Assembly (NCBI GenBank): GCA_003508835.1
Contig: PUFA01000068.1
Coordinates: forward strand, 2,542,001 to 2,606,000
DNA length: 64,000 nt
Origin: Eonycteris spelaea
Lineage: Eukaryota; Chordata; Mammalia; Chiroptera; Pteropodidae
Reading direction: 5' to 3'
Part shown: positions 35,801 through 48,400 of the stretch, piece by piece
Position numbering within the stretch: position 1 is the stretch's first letter
Layout of the letters: each line of letters begins with the position of its first letter
Position numbers and translations under genes: made by a program
Notes under the pieces: generated by a model
What the model was told of the DNA's origin: nothing
The model's input: the letters and a program-made list of their open reading frames with translations, nothing else
Databases searched by the model: none

Positions 35801-36531
35801 TTCGGCAGCAGGCAGCCAGCCTTGGGCCCGAAAGACAGACTTTCTTGGTAACTCTTGGGGTTCTGTGAACCTGGGTGTGAGGTGGCTGCCCTGAGTATGC
35901 ATCAGGACTCTCACTAGACAGCCCCAAGCCTAGTACTGATGGCAGTCATCCTTGATTAACAGCGTGGCCTCTCCCACATGCCTTCAGGCTCAGCACAAGA
36001 GGCTACCAGCCATGAACCACTTTGTAGCTCCTAACAGGTGGCCCCTGGCCAGGCACAGGTAGGGTGTGACTTTGGCTTGCAGCAGAGCTCCTCCTCCCAA
36101 GAGGTCTTAGAACCAACATACCCAGTGGCCAGCTTCAGACCATAACAGAGCACTCTCCAATTAGCTCTACAAATGAAACACCCAAAGGGTGGTCTCGGCA
36201 GGCACCAGAGTTCTGCTGGGGAGAACCCTACTACATGGGGTCAGTACCCACGCAGTAGTTCCTATGCTGTAGTCAAGGCCAATTCTCACAGCCAGTCAGC
36301 CTGGGGTCAACCCCACCCACTGACATGCCAACAGCAATCAAGGCTCAACTATAACAGGAGGGTTCACACAACTCACACAAAGGACATTCCTGGAGCACCT
36401 GGCTTAGGTGATCAGGGAGACTGTGCCACTAGGCCCCACAGGATCCTTACTACACAAGGACACCCTCTTAAGAATGAGAGACATAGCAAATCTACCTAAT
36501 ACATAGAAACAAACACAGGGAGGCAGTCAAA

Positions 36532-37430
36532 ATGAGGAGACAAAGAAATATGTCCCAAATGAAAGATCAGGACAAAACTCCAGAAAAAGAACTAAATGAA
36601 ATGGAGGCAAGCAATCTACTAGAATTCGGAGTTCAAAACACTGGTTATAAGGATACTCAATGAACTTAAGGGGAAGAGTAGAAGAACTCAGTGAGAACTT
36701 CAACAAAGAGATAGTAAATAAAAAAAAAAAAAACCATAGAGACCATAAAAAAGAACCAATCAGAAATGACGAATATAATAACTGAAGACACTATCAGTAA
36801 TCGACAGCAAATTAGATGAAGCAGAAGACTGAATCAGTGATTTAAAAGACAAGGTAGCCAAAAATACCTAATAGGAACAGTAAAAAGAAAAAAGAATTTT
36901 AAAAAAATGAGGAGAGTTTAAGGGAACTCTGGAATAATACCGTGTGTGTCAACATTTGCATCATAGGGATACCAGAAGGAGGAAAGAAAGCAAGGGATTG
37001 AGAACCTATTTAAATAAATAATGATTGAAAACTTCCCTAACCTGATAAAGGAAATAGACATATAAGTCCAGGAAGCACAGAGTCCCAAATAAGATGAACC
37101 CAAAGAGGCCCACGCCAAGGCACAACATAATTAAAACGCCAAAATTAAAAACAAAGAGAATCTTAAAAGCAGCAAGAGAAAAGCAGTTAGTTACCAACAA
37201 GGAACTTCTCTAAAAATTTCAGTTGACTTTTCAACAGAAACCTCACAGGCCAGAAGGGATTGGCATGAAATATTCAAAGTGATGAAAGCAGGAGCCTATA
37301 ACCAACATAACTACCTAGCAAAGCTATCATTTAAAATCAAAGGACAGATAAAGAGCTTCTCAGAAAAGAAAGAGCTAAAGTTCATCACCACGAAACCAAT
37401 ATTACAAAAAAATGTTAAAGGGACATCTTT
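36532..37430 (+). pseudogene. L1 ORF1 remnant
   Basis: ORF1 encodes the RNA-binding chaperone of the L1 ribonucleoprotein. The start 'ATGAGGAGACAAAGAAATATG' is recognisable, as are the coiled-coil region ('GAAGACTGAATCAGTGATTT' near 36823) and the RNA-binding end ('AACCTCACAGGCCAGAAGGGATTGGCATGAAATATTC' near 37240). It is interrupted by a 13-A run at 36721-36733 and by stops in every frame. Confidence 0.8.
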
Positions 37431-37449
37431 AAAAAGAAGAAAAGAAATA

Positions 37450-40400
37450 TGAATAATAAAATGGAAAAAACTACATATTTATCAACAATTACTTTAAATG
37501 TAAATATACTAAATGTTTCAATCAAAAGACATAGGGTGGCTGAATAGATAAGAAAACAAGACCCATAAATATGCGCTGTCTACATGAAACCCACTTCAGA
37601 TCGAAAGAAACACACAGACTGAAAGTAAAGAGATTGAAAAAGATATTTCATAAAAATGGAAACAACAAAAAAAAGTTGGGGTAGAAATACTTAGATCAGA
37701 CAAAACAGACTTTAAAACAAATGCTGAAACAAGAGAAAAAGAAGAAAATACCAAAATGATATAAGGGATCACTCCAATATGAGAATATAAATATTGTAAA
37801 TATTTATGCACCCCATGTAGGAGCACTAAACATATAAAGCAAATATTGATGAACATAAAGAAAGAGATTGACATAATACAGTAGTTGTAGAGGACTTTAA
37901 CACTCCATTGAAATTACTGGATAGATCATCCAGACAAAAAAATCAACAAAGAAAAAGTGGACTTAAATGACATTAGACCAGAGGGATTTAGTTGATATTT
38001 TTAGAGCATTTCATGCCAAAAACAGCAGAATAAACATTCTTTTCAAGAGCACATGGAACATTTTCCAGAATAGACCACAGGTTAAGCCATAATACAAGTC
38101 CCAATAAATTTAAGAAGACTCAAATCATATCAAGCATCTTCGTTGATCACAATGGTATAAATCTAAAAACCAAGTACAAAAAGGAAACTGAAAAATACAC
38201 AAACACGTGGAGGCTAAATAACATGCTACTAAATAACAAATGGTTAATAAGATCAAGGAATAAATCAAAAGATACCTTGAGACAAATGAAAATGAAAACA
38301 TAATATCCTTCCCCCCCAAAAAATCTCTGAGATATAGCCAAAGCAATTCTAAGAGAGAAATTCATAGCAATATAGGCCAAACTCAAGAAAAAAAAAAAGT
38401 CTTGAACAATCTAACATCATACATAAAGGAAGTAGAAAAAAGAATAACAAACAAAGCCCAAAAGGAATAGAAAAAGGAAATAATAGAGATCAGAGCAGAA
38501 ATAAATGAAATAGTCTAAAAAAAAATACAAAAGATCAATAAAACCAACAGCTAGTTCTTGGAAAAGATAAACAAAATTGATAACCCTTTAACCAGTTTCA
38601 TCAAGAAAAAACAAACAAAATAAATCAGAAATGAAAGAGAAGTAAAAAAATGATACGACAGAAATACAGTGAATTCTAAGAAAATACTACAAACAATTAT
38701 ATGACAAAAAAATTGGACAATTTAGAAGAAATGGATACCTTCCTAGAAATATAAAATCTTCCAAGACTAAGTTAGGAAGAAACAGAAAATCTGAACAGAC
38801 TGATAACTACTAATGGAATTGAAGCAGGAATTAAAATACTCCTAACAAACAAAAGTCCTGGACTGGATGACTTCACAAATGAATTTTACCAAACATTCAA
38901 AGAAGAATTAACACCTATCCTTCTCAAATTATTCCAAAAAAATTCAAGTGGAGGGAAGGCTCCTAAGCTTTTTTTTAACGATGCCACCATCACCCTGATT
39001 CCAAAACCAGACAAAGACATTACAAAAAAAAAAAACTATAGGCCTACATCCCTGATGAATATAGATGTAAAAATCTTCAACAAAATATTACAAACTGAAT
39101 TCAGCAATGCATTAAAAAGATCGTACTTCATGCTCAAGTGAGATTTATTCCTGGGATGCAAGGTTGGTTCAATATCCACAAATCAATTAATGTGATATAT
39201 TACATAGACAAAATGAAGGATAAACATCACATAGTAACATCAATAGATGCAGAAAAGCATGTGAGAAAATTCAGTATCCATTTATGATATAAAATTCTCA
39301 GAAAAGTGAGAATAGAGGGGACATATTTCGATATAATAAAGACTATATATGACAAACCCACAACTAACATCATACTGAACATGGAAAAGCTGGAAGCTTT
39401 TTAAGATCAAAAACAAGACAAGAATGTCTACTTTCACCATTTCTATTCAAGGTAGCATTGAATGTCCTAGCCATAGCAATCAGACAAGAAAGAGAAATAA
39501 AAGGTATCCAAATTAGAAAGGAAGAAATAAAACTCTCACTATTTGTAGATGACATGACACTATATATAGAGAACCCCCAAAATTTAAAAAAAAAAAAACT
39601 ATCAGAACTAATAAATGAATTTAGTGAAGTAGTAGGATACAAAATTAAAATTCAGAAATCAGTTGCACTTTTATGCACCAAAACTATCAGAAAGAGAAAT
39701 AAAAAAAGAACCTCACAATCTCATCGAAAAATAAAATACCTAGAAATAAATTTAATCAAGAAGGTAAAAGACCTGTACTTTGAAAATTATAAGGCATTGA
39801 AGACAGAAATTGAAGATGACACATATAAATGGAAGCAGGTACCATGCTCATGGATAGGAAGAATTAACATCATTAAAATGTACATACAACCCAAAGCAAT
39901 CTATAGATTCAGTGCAATCTCTATCAACATACCAATGGCATTTTTCACAGAACTAGAACAAGTAATCCAAAAATTTATATGGAATCACGAAAGACTCTGA
40001 ATAGCAATGGCAAGCTTGAAAAAGAAAAAAAAAAGTTGGAGGTATGAGGCTACCTGATATCAAACTATATTACAAGGCTATAGTAAGCAAAACAGCATGC
40101 TACTGGCATAAAACAGACACACAGATCAATGGAACAGAACAGATAGCCCAAAAATAAGCCCATGCCTATATGGTCATTTAATCTATGACAAAGGAGGCAA
40201 GAATATACAATAGAGTAAGGACAGTCTTTTCAATAAATGATGTTGAAAACTGAACAGAAACATGTAAAAAAATGAAACAGACCACTTATATACACCATAC
40301 CCAGGAATAAAATCAAAATGGATTAAAGACTTAAATGTTAGACTCAACCTATAATACTCCTAGAAGAAAGTAAAGGCAGCAAACTCTTTGACATTGATCT

Positions 40401-41185
40401 TAGTAATATTTTTTTCTGATATATCTCTTTGGTCAAGGAAAACAAAACAAAAAAATAAACAAATGGAACTACATCAAGCTAGATAGTTTTTTCACATCAA
40501 AGGAAATCATCAACAAAATGAAAAGACAACCTAACGAATGGGAAAAGATATTTGCCAATGATATATACAATGAAAGGTTAGTATCCAAAAATTATAAAGA
40601 ACTCACAGAGCTTAACACCAAAAAAACAAATATTCCAATTACATAATGGGCAGAGGACTTGAACAGACATTTCTTCAAAAAGGACACAGGAATATCCTAT
40701 AGACATATCAAAAGATGCTCAAGATCACTAATCATCAAAGAAATGAAAATTAAACAACGAGATATCGCCTCACACCTGTGAGAATGGCTGTCATCAATAA
40801 ATCACAAACAAGTGTTGGTGAGGATGTAGAGGAAAGGAAACCCTCGTTCACTATTGGGATTGAATACTGGTCCACTATGGAAAACAGTATGTAGTTTCCT
40901 CAAAAAATTAAAAATAGAACTACCTTATGACCCAGCAATTTCACTTCTGGGTAACTATCTAAAAAAGTCTAAAACACTAATTCAGAAAGATATATGCATT
41001 CCTATGTTCACTGCTGCATAGTTTATAATAACCAAGATATGGAAGCAACCTAAGTGTCCATTAATAGATGACTGAATAAAGAAAATGTGGTACATGTATA
41101 CAATGGAATATTACTCCGCCATAAGAAAGAATGAAATCTTACTATTTGTGACATGGATGGACCTAGAAGTTATTAAGCTAAGTGA
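37450..41185 (+). pseudogene. L1 ORF2 (endonuclease/reverse transcriptase) remnant
   Basis: Pieces of the endonuclease (37460-38060), the reverse transcriptase and the C-terminal zinc-knuckle region (40660-41180) are recognisable in alternating frames. The longest open piece is 39458-40000 (180 codons). It holds the polymerase active-site box, here FVDDM at 39542-39556, with the two catalytic aspartates kept and the more common second-position Ala replaced by Val. It is closed by a stop after 'WNHERL'. Long A runs (39027-39037, 39587-39598, 40023-40034) mark several frame breaks. Confidence 0.88.
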
Positions 41186-41632
41186 AATAAGTCAGACAGA
41201 GAAAGACAAATACCATATGATTTGGCCAATGGGTCAAATTTCACTTATTTGTGGAATCTAAAAAATAAAATAAACCAACAAATAAAACAGAAATAGACTC
41301 ATAAATACAGAGAACAAACTGCTGGTTGACAGATGAAAGGGAGGTTAGAAGGGTTGGGTGGAAAAGGTGAAGGGATTAAGTACAAATTGCAGTTACGAAA
41401 TAGTCGCAGGTATGTAAAGAAAGCGTATGGAATGTAGTCAGTGATATTGTAATAACAAGGTATGGTGCCAGGTGGGTACTAGACTTATTGGGGGGAATCA
41501 CTCCATAAATTATATGTATGCCTAACCATTACGTTGTACACCTGAAACTAATATAAAATAATATTAAATGTTAACTCTAATTGAAAAACAAAAATTAAAT
41601 ATATATATATTTAGTTATATATATATTTAGTT

Positions 41633-41668
<36 letters not shown>

Positions 41669-41685
41669 ATATATATATATATATA
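41633..41685 (+). repeat. (TATC)n(TA)n tail microsatellite
   Basis: Nine TATC units then a TA run, directly after the L1 3' end; probably grown from its A-rich tail. Confidence 0.9.
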
Positions 41686-41690
41686 ACTAA

Positions 41691-42895
41691 AGAATAGAAA
41701 AAACATTTTAAGGCCTGAATGAAGTTTATGAATCAGTCTTTCCTTGCTTCAGTAATACTCCCCAGCAGTCGAGTAGGTATTTTGAAAGATATGTTGACAA
41801 AAGAACATCTAGCCTAAGAAAAAGTCTTATTTATAAGAGTTTATTTGAGCCAAACTGATGACAATTATCTGGAAACAAAATCTCAACTGAGAAAATGCTC
41901 TGGAGAATGGTAGTTTTGTAGCTTATTTTATACGTTAGAATCAAAGATTTGTAAAGGGGGTTACATGCAAGTCATTGGCAGTAAATTAGTGAGGCAGGAG
42001 AAAGCAGAAGGGAAATCTCTGAGACTGGCTAAAAAGCAAATGGAGAGACATATTTCTTTTACACTGGTGGTACCAGATAGTTAACATTTATAGCACATAA
42101 AGATGGTATGTGGGCAACAAAAATAACAATGTGGTCTTGTGTTCTGGTGCCAGTGATTGTGTCTTTGAGGGGTCTAGAAAAGTAGACATTTCTAAGGTAT
42201 GCTATCTTATATGCACAAAGACAATAGATAATTACAAAGTTAAAGAATGACATCTGTCCAGGAAACTACAGGCCTAGGACGTGATTTTTTCACTATGACC
42301 TTCTGTTTGTTAGAAATTTTTATTTCAGGCTACCTTGTGTGATTACTTTGGTCTTTGAGTTTGTAAAGCCCACCTGGCTGGCCTCCCCTGAGCTTGTCAG
42401 ATTTAGTATGTGGCCCTTCATCCACAGATGCATTAACTCTTTTAGGCCGCTAGGGTGTCATTAGGTAAATCACTGCCTACAAAATGAGCTATGAAATTGA
42501 GTAAACTTCTACTCCATTGCTCTAAAGGTAGTGTAGATGCCTTTAAAAGTTCCCAGGATTTCTAAGAGTTCCGAGAAACAATATAAACAAAGAGAGGGTC
42601 TCATCATATCAGTGTCCTCTCAGCTATTTCTGTTTCACAAAAAGTAGACGCTTGAACTCATTTGCTCATTCACTCAACAAACATTCTTTGTGTCTCTGCT
42701 CAGGGACAAGTAAGAGTTAGGTGATGAGGGTACACCAGTTAAACACAAAATAAGAAAACTTCCTACCTTAAAAGAGTCCCAGAGCCTGAGGAGGTATATT
42801 CAAGCCTCAAGCTCCATTTCTATTCTGTTGACTTGACCTGTCCTAACACTCTTGGAGGGTAGATAAGTATTGTTTCTGTCTTCTCATTTAATCCT
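41691..42895. other. Intergenic, no gene seen
   Basis: No gene. Some text near 41820-42270 ('GGAAACTACAGGCCTAGGACGTGA') looks like a degraded retroelement, but I cannot assign it. Confidence 0.4.
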
Positions 42896-42899
42896 TCAT

Positions 42900-43115
42900 C
42901 CCTTTAGGCAGTGAGGTGGAAATTAGACAGACCAGCTGCAAATTCTCCTTCCTCCTAATATTCATCATTTCTTAACCTCTAGTCATCTGTTAACTTGTCT
43001 GTAAAATTGTAGGTAATATTTAACATCTACTTTGCAGGATTGTTGAGATGATTAAGAATAATGTAGGTAAAGTGCCTGGTATAAAGTAATTGTTTGAAAA
43101 ACAATGGTAGCTATT
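42900..43115 (+). mobile_element. MIR SINE
   Basis: Blocks in MIR order: 'TTTCTTAACCTCTAGTCATCTG', 'CTGTAAAATTGTAGG', 'TTTGCAGGATTGTTGAGATGATTAAG', 'AAAGTGCCTGGTATAAAGTAATTG'. Confidence 0.75.
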
Positions 43116-43795
43116 TTAATAAGAAATGGAATGAGATAAAATATTTGTCCAATAAGTAGTAGCTACTAATATGTAGTTCTTTGTCGTTAAGCCCAAACAT
43201 GTATCAAGGTGAGGGTTAATGGATGTGGAAGACTATTTCCCCTGGTTCCTTTCTCATTCTGTATCATGTAAACCCCGTTTGTGCAAGCCTTTCTGTTCTG
43301 TCCTAAGGAGCTCAGGGTGAGTCTGCCCCTCAGGCTGGCCAAGATCTACCTGCTGAAGCTTCCCATGCAGCCAGAGGTCAAGCAGTTGGCAAAGTCAAGC
43401 TAGCCAGCTGCTGTGAAGTGATACTTCTGAAGGAAATCCTGGATCGTTTCTGTAAGAGAGTTGCACACTGCAGCCTGGATTAACCCAGGCTGTTCATCAG
43501 TGTGCCTCAGCTGCTCGTCCACTCTCTGCCAGGCAGCTGGGCAAGAAACTCCAAGACTGCCACTCCCCACTGCCCAGAATGGCCAGAGGGAACATTAGGA
43601 ATTCCTGATCAGTATATGCTCTCTTTCCCAGAAAAGGGATTAAGCGTGCCCTGACAGAATTTACTCTTCCATCATTCTATCTTGGGATGTGCAGTGGAAG
43701 AGAAAAGGGCCCTGAGCTGTCCATTCCCCCACCTCTTTAAAAAATTATTTAAAACTGCTTCATTTCACCATCAACATTGGATCTGGTCAAACAAT
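43116..43795. other. Intergenic, no gene seen
   Basis: Slightly G+C-richer, apparently unique sequence. No open frame of interest and no recognised repeat. Confidence 0.4.
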
Positions 43796-43799
43796 GTAC

Positions 43800-43945
43800 T
43801 GGCATCAAATATGTCTGTACTCATATAAAATGAGGAATACAGTGCCAACCTCGAAGGGTTGTTAAAAGAAGTAAATGAACAATCACATGTGAGAGCATTT
43901 ACCCAACTGCCTGGCACATGGTAAATACACAATCCATGCTAGTTT
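43800..43945 (+). mobile_element. MIR 3' part
   Basis: 'ATATAAAATGAGGAATACAGTGCC', 'GGGTTGTTAAAAGAAGTAAATGAACAA', 'CTGCCTGGCACATGGTAAATAC' in MIR order. Confidence 0.75.
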
Positions 43946-44024
43946 TCCCTTTTTCTTAATAATTTTGTAAGGTAGTATTGTGTAGTATGAGGAAAACAAG
44001 CTCATAAGTCTCTACCAGAACATT

Positions 44025-44815
44025 CTCATTGTAGGTGATCAAAACCTAACTCAAACTAGATCAGTAAAATATTTTTTTAAAAAGGATTTATTGGCTCATG
44101 GAACTAATAGTCATGGCTAGAATTAGAGTCCCAAATGAAGTTTTCAGGGCTCAGTTTCCCTATCTTTTAGCTGGCTCTGCTTGGCTCTGATTCTTATTGT
44201 TGTTGACTTCATTCTCTCCTGCCACAGAAAGCATCTATCCATGTGAGAAGGAAGACAGCCATGAGAATCATGAGCCAAAGGAAGAGGCACACACGCTCTC
44301 CCAGTGTTCACAAATTCGATCTCATGGCAGGACTTCAGCACATTATGGGTCATGTGCTCATTCCTTAGACCAGGAATCAACAAACTATCAAACAACAAAC
44401 TATGACCCACAGGCCAAATCCTGCCTGCCTTCTGCTTTTGGACAGTACATGAGCTAATAATGGTTTTGTCATCACTAAATGGTGGGGGGGGGAAGGGTAA
44501 TATTTTGTAACATTTGAAAATTACATGAAATTCAAATTTCAGTGCCCATAAATTTCAGATTTATTCGACACACCATTGCCATTCATTTATGTATTGTCTA
44601 TGTCTGTTTTCTGCTACAACAGTAGAATTAAGGAGTGGTGACAGGGACAATGGTATAGCCCAGAAAGTCTAAATATTGATATCTGCTCTTTACAGAAAAA
44701 TTTTGCTAAACTAACTCCATACTAATCATGGTAAACAAGAAGACAGGATCTGATTGGCCAGATCTGAGTCATGTGCCCACCCTTGTAGCTAGGAGACAGA
44801 TAAAGTAAGAAGAAT
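44025..44815 (+). mobile_element. Ancient repeat split by a MER5A insertion
   Basis: The left part (44025-44370) has 'GGATTTATTGGCTCATGGAACTAATAGTCATGGC' and CT-rich blocks. The right part (44740-44815) has 'CTGATTGGCCAGATCTGAGTCATGTGCCCACCC', which in complete copies follows directly. The MER5A at 44371-44712 lies between. Same unnamed family as 22060-22620. Confidence 0.5.
44371..44712 (-). mobile_element. MER5A-type hAT element, long form
   Basis: Begins 'CAGGAATCAACAAACTATC' and ends 'TTTACAGAAAAATTTTGCTAAAC', the reverse of the MER5A ends. 'TTATGTATTGTCTATGTCTG' and 'CTACAACAGTAGAATTAAGGAG' are inside. An extra ~100 bp in the middle ('GCTAATAATGGTTTTG ... GAAATTCAAATTTCAGTG') is typical of longer relatives. 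An 8-nt tandem with a G9 run lies at 44480-44492. Confidence 0.82.
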
Positions 44816-44819
44816 ACTA

Positions 44820-45065
44820 TTTTATACTTTCTGAGCACTTAGTGTCAGGTACTGCTGTAAGCACTTCATTTTTATTAGCTTCTTTAATCTTTGCAGGAAC
44901 CTTTATAATCCTCATTTGATAGACAAAGACACTAAGGCACAGAAAAATTAAAGAATCAATCTATCCAAAGTTACATAGCTAACAAATGGTAGAGCTGAAA
45001 TTTGAACCAAGCTGTCTGGCTCCCAAGTTCACTCTTTGTCTGCTAGAATTCTTTGTTCTAGCAAA
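44820..45065 (-). mobile_element. MIR SINE, antisense
   Basis: Reversed MIR order: 'CTGAGCACTTAGTGTCAGG', 'ATCCTCATTTGATAGACAAAGACACTAAGGCACAGA', 'ACATAGCTAACAAATGGTAGAGCTGAAATTTGAACC'. A well preserved copy. Confidence 0.82.
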
Positions 45066-45249
45066 ATAATGGGGATGGAAGTGGGTAGGTTGGTTTCCCT
45101 GGGGAAAGAAGGGTGCTTGGGAAAATAAACAGCAGACATCCATAACAGTGCCACGTCGATCTGAGTTTGAAAATCTTTTACTTAACTTCTTAGGACCTTA
45201 ATATTTTCATTTGAAATAGATAAGATCTGCCCTTTGGAGTAGTAGTAAT

Positions 45250-45480
45250 GATATTAGCTAACACTCACTGAGCATTAACTCTGGGCCAATACTAAGCATT
45301 TCATTAAGGAAACCAAAGATAACACGGATTGCCCAGAATCATATGACGAAGCAGTCTCAGGGCCCTGAACAGAAGCCAGGTCTATCCACTGCCAGCACTG
45401 CCTCCCATCTGAGAGCATATAGAGAGATAAGCTATCAAATGGATTTAGCAGAGAGCCTGACACATTGTAGGCATTTGATT
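45250..45480 (-). mobile_element. MIR SINE fragment, antisense
   Basis: 'TAACACTCACTGAGCATTAACTCTGGGCCA', 'TGCCCAGAATCATATGACG', 'CAGAAGCCAGGTCTATCC'. A MIR 3' end in the opposite direction may follow at 45430-45480 ('GAGCCTGACACATTGTAGG'). Confidence 0.6.
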
Positions 45481-45591
45481 CAGGTTAGTTTCTTTTCTTC
45501 CTCCTTCCTGACTTTTCCCATTCACGTTATGGAAATATATTTGAACAAGGAATCCATATGTAACCTGAAGAGTCCTGTTGCTTCTTCTTTT

Positions 45592-45595
<4 letters not shown>

Positions 45596-45625
<30 letters not shown>
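45596..45625 (+). repeat. Poly-A run of 30
   Basis: Pure adenine tract. No retroposed body is recognised on either side. Confidence 0.92.
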
Positions 45626-45627
<2 letters not shown>

Positions 45628-48260
45628 AAATCTCCCTTTACTCTATCTTGCTGTCAAAAAGGCAGAGCAAAAATAGTAAAGGTGCAGAGAAAGGCAGTGA
45701 AAATAATTGATGGCATGCCTGGCAGAAGAGCACGCCATGAAAAGAAGAATTCCAAACCCCGGGATCACTTCATTTGGAAAGGAAAGCTCCCAGAGGCACA
45801 ATGTTTACAGTATAATAAGCCGACGACAGGTATAGGAAAGGCTAATCAGGACCTGGCATTTACTTTTCCCCCAAAATACAAGAACCAGACTATTTAACGC
45901 ATTGTGTAATAGCCGTGTCACCTTCCACTTTGGAACACTATCAAAGTGAGCTTTACCCTCCCTTCCTACTGACTATGTGCCAAACCACACCTCCAGTCCC
46001 CATCAGTACACAAGACACTGCACTGTACACGTACTACTCAGAATCTGGTGATTCCTTGCTGGAAAGTGCATTGGGGCCATGCAGTCCAGCTTCTATATAC
46101 TATAAATGAAATCGAAGCCCACTAGGTGAACTCATTTGTCCTAATCTGCATGGTGAGCTTATGGAACATCTAAATTTAACTTGGCCTTGGGGTTAGAGGA
46201 ACATGATTGAGGTCATGGCAAGAGCCACATGACCTTTCTGGGACTCAGTATCCCCATTTTTAACATAGCTGGAGAATCAAATAATGAAACTGGCCTAATT
46301 CTCAGTTCAGTGTATTGTCCTCTAAGTCATTCTGCTCCTTAGAATAACCTGACATAGAAAAAGAGTGCAATGCTCGGTTGTTGAAAAAAAAAAATGGAAG
46401 AAGCAGCACCCCTCGCCCCCCTTTACTTCCCCTCACCAACAATACAGTACAAACTTCAAAAGAAATCAGCTTGAAAATGGTGAACACTAGATTCAGAGAC
46501 CTTTCCCGGAGTGGAACCCTGCGGTCAGATATTGGCCAGGGCAATCCTTGAACAACTTGGTTGCCATCCAAGTCTGTTTTCAGTGGGGAATAAAGTTCAT
46601 GTTTTGGAGGCAGTATCCTTGACTTTTTTATCCTGTTATTCAAATATTTCCTAATAATCTTCGGCATTTATACACTCAAGAGACCTTGAAGGAAAAGGAT
46701 GCAGGACTTCAGTCTTTTTTCCTTCCTATTGCTAATGAATAGATGTTTTCTTTCTGAATTCACTGGCCCTATCACCCTTTTTTTTTTTTTTCCAGACTCG
46801 AATAACTCTACAAATAGAAAAATGTAAGTTATCAAGTTTTGGTTTGGATTTAATGCTATGAGTGCCTTTTCAACATGAAAAATCTAAGTAGAGAGCAACT
46901 GAAATTTCAGCAAATACATACATAATACATAAATTTGTTGGAATAAGTGTGGGTGCTTCTGGTGCCACCTGTTGGTCATACTTTAAGATTGAACTATATA
47001 CAGTATTACTGGTCATGAAGACTATAAAGTGAAATTTATGCTCAAGCACTCAGAGTTACGTATTTCAGCAGGCTGGCCAAATGCTGAAATATGGTGACTG
47101 CCGCTTGAACTTTATTTTTAGTTGCACTATTAAAACTGTAGTACTATTTTGCTATGTGATTTTTGCCTTGGTTTGCTCACCAATTAAATGTGTAAAAAGG
47201 AATGTATTATCAGGCATTATCTCTGAGAACTCTGAGATTAATGAACCAACACTCAGATTCAAACAATTGTGTCTGAGGATTCAGAACTGGTGTTGGTGCC
47301 CTATCCAGATCCCTTTTATCAACTAGTGCACCCAGGCAGTCTCCCAGAGCTGCTGGGAGAGTTGGCTAATAGAACCCACAATTACCCCCTTCTCTGGAGA
47401 ATTATCCTTGGCTAAGACGAGGCCACTTTGACCAGGAAGCTGCTACATACACATGGTTTCCACAGCCAGTGGCCAAAAACTGCCTGCCCTGGTGGATACA
47501 AAAGGCCAGCCCTCCTAACCTTAAGGTGAGACTAACCCCGTGGTGCAATTTGTGCTCCAAAGCTCCCCATGGGATCAAGATGAAGCTAGGTTCCAACCAA
47601 AGCCAAAACCTTGTTTAGCCCCCTTTCCCTCTCCCATCCTGCTTCTCATTCTCTTCCTCCTTGAAAACCCTGGATAAATCACTTTAACACGACTCATCTC
47701 AGACTCTGCTTCTAAGGAACCTGATCTAAGACAAGAACTAGTGAAAAAATCTGTTTTCATAATGAGGAAAACCATGAGGGCAAAACAACTCTTTGAGTCT
47801 GTGAATGTGGTTTTTCCAACATGTTTGGGAGCCAAATGCTGGACAAAGTAACCCTTCTTTTAGACAGCAAAGCCCAGACTGAAGGATGACAGCAGTGACA
47901 CTGTACTGTGAGACCCAAAGACCTGGGTAATGATATAAAATAGATCTTTTAAATGGCACGATGCCTGAGTTTTCTGAAAAATGCACTTCATTTCAAAATA
48001 GTACATCCGTGCTGTCTAATGACGATCTAGTACTCCCAGGGGCAATGAAAATGACCTGGAATGGAGGGCTTGAGGCTTTATACATTTCTATGTCAGCAGG
48101 AGAAGCCAAGCCTTTTTGGTTTGTGCCAAAGGAGAACCTTGGGAAAAGGAAAAAACTCTGCCAGAGGACAATTTTGGAAATCTCAAGAATTGTTGGTTAT
48201 TTTAATTGAGTTTTGGGTGAAGTTCCAGCTGGTTCCCAGATGTGGTGGCTGTGCCAAGTA
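45626..48260. other. Intergenic with some LTR-like material
   Basis: No gene. Part of 46125-46320 has a weak MIR-like look. 47300-47740 resembles an old LTR-like repeat, ending 'CAGACTCTGCTTCTAAGGAACC', but I cannot name it. Open frames 46302-46667 and 47575-47986 (minus) have no recognised domains. Confidence 0.4.
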
Positions 48261-48264
48261 GGAA

Positions 48265-48400
48265 GATGGGAACTTTGGGTATAGTAAGGCCTGGGTTTGA
48301 CTTCTCCTCCACTTACCAACTCAGTTTCCTCATCTACAAAATGGGGATCATGATATTTACCTCTCAAAGTTGTTGGGGAGGGTGCAGTTAGAAATAGTGT
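48265..48400 (+). mobile_element. MIR SINE
   Basis: 'AAGGCCTGGGTTTGACTTC', 'CTCAGTTTCCTCATCTACAAAATGGGGATCATGATATTTACC' is classical MIR core. Confidence 0.82.

Larger units (their letters stand above)
35860..41690 (+). mobile_element. Nearly full-length, inactivated LINE-1
   Basis: About 5.8 kb in normal L1 order. A 5' UTR (about 35860-36530) ends 'CTACCTAATACATAGAAACAAACACAGG', ORF1 remains follow from 36532, then ORF2 from about 37450, and the 3' UTR ends near 41590 ('TTGTACACCTGAAACTAATA', 'AATATTAAATGTTAACTC'), followed by a TA/TATC tail. Both ORFs are broken by many stops and frameshifts, so it cannot transpose. The start is approximate, and I could not find a target-site duplication because the tail has turned into a microsatellite. 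Confidence 0.9.
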
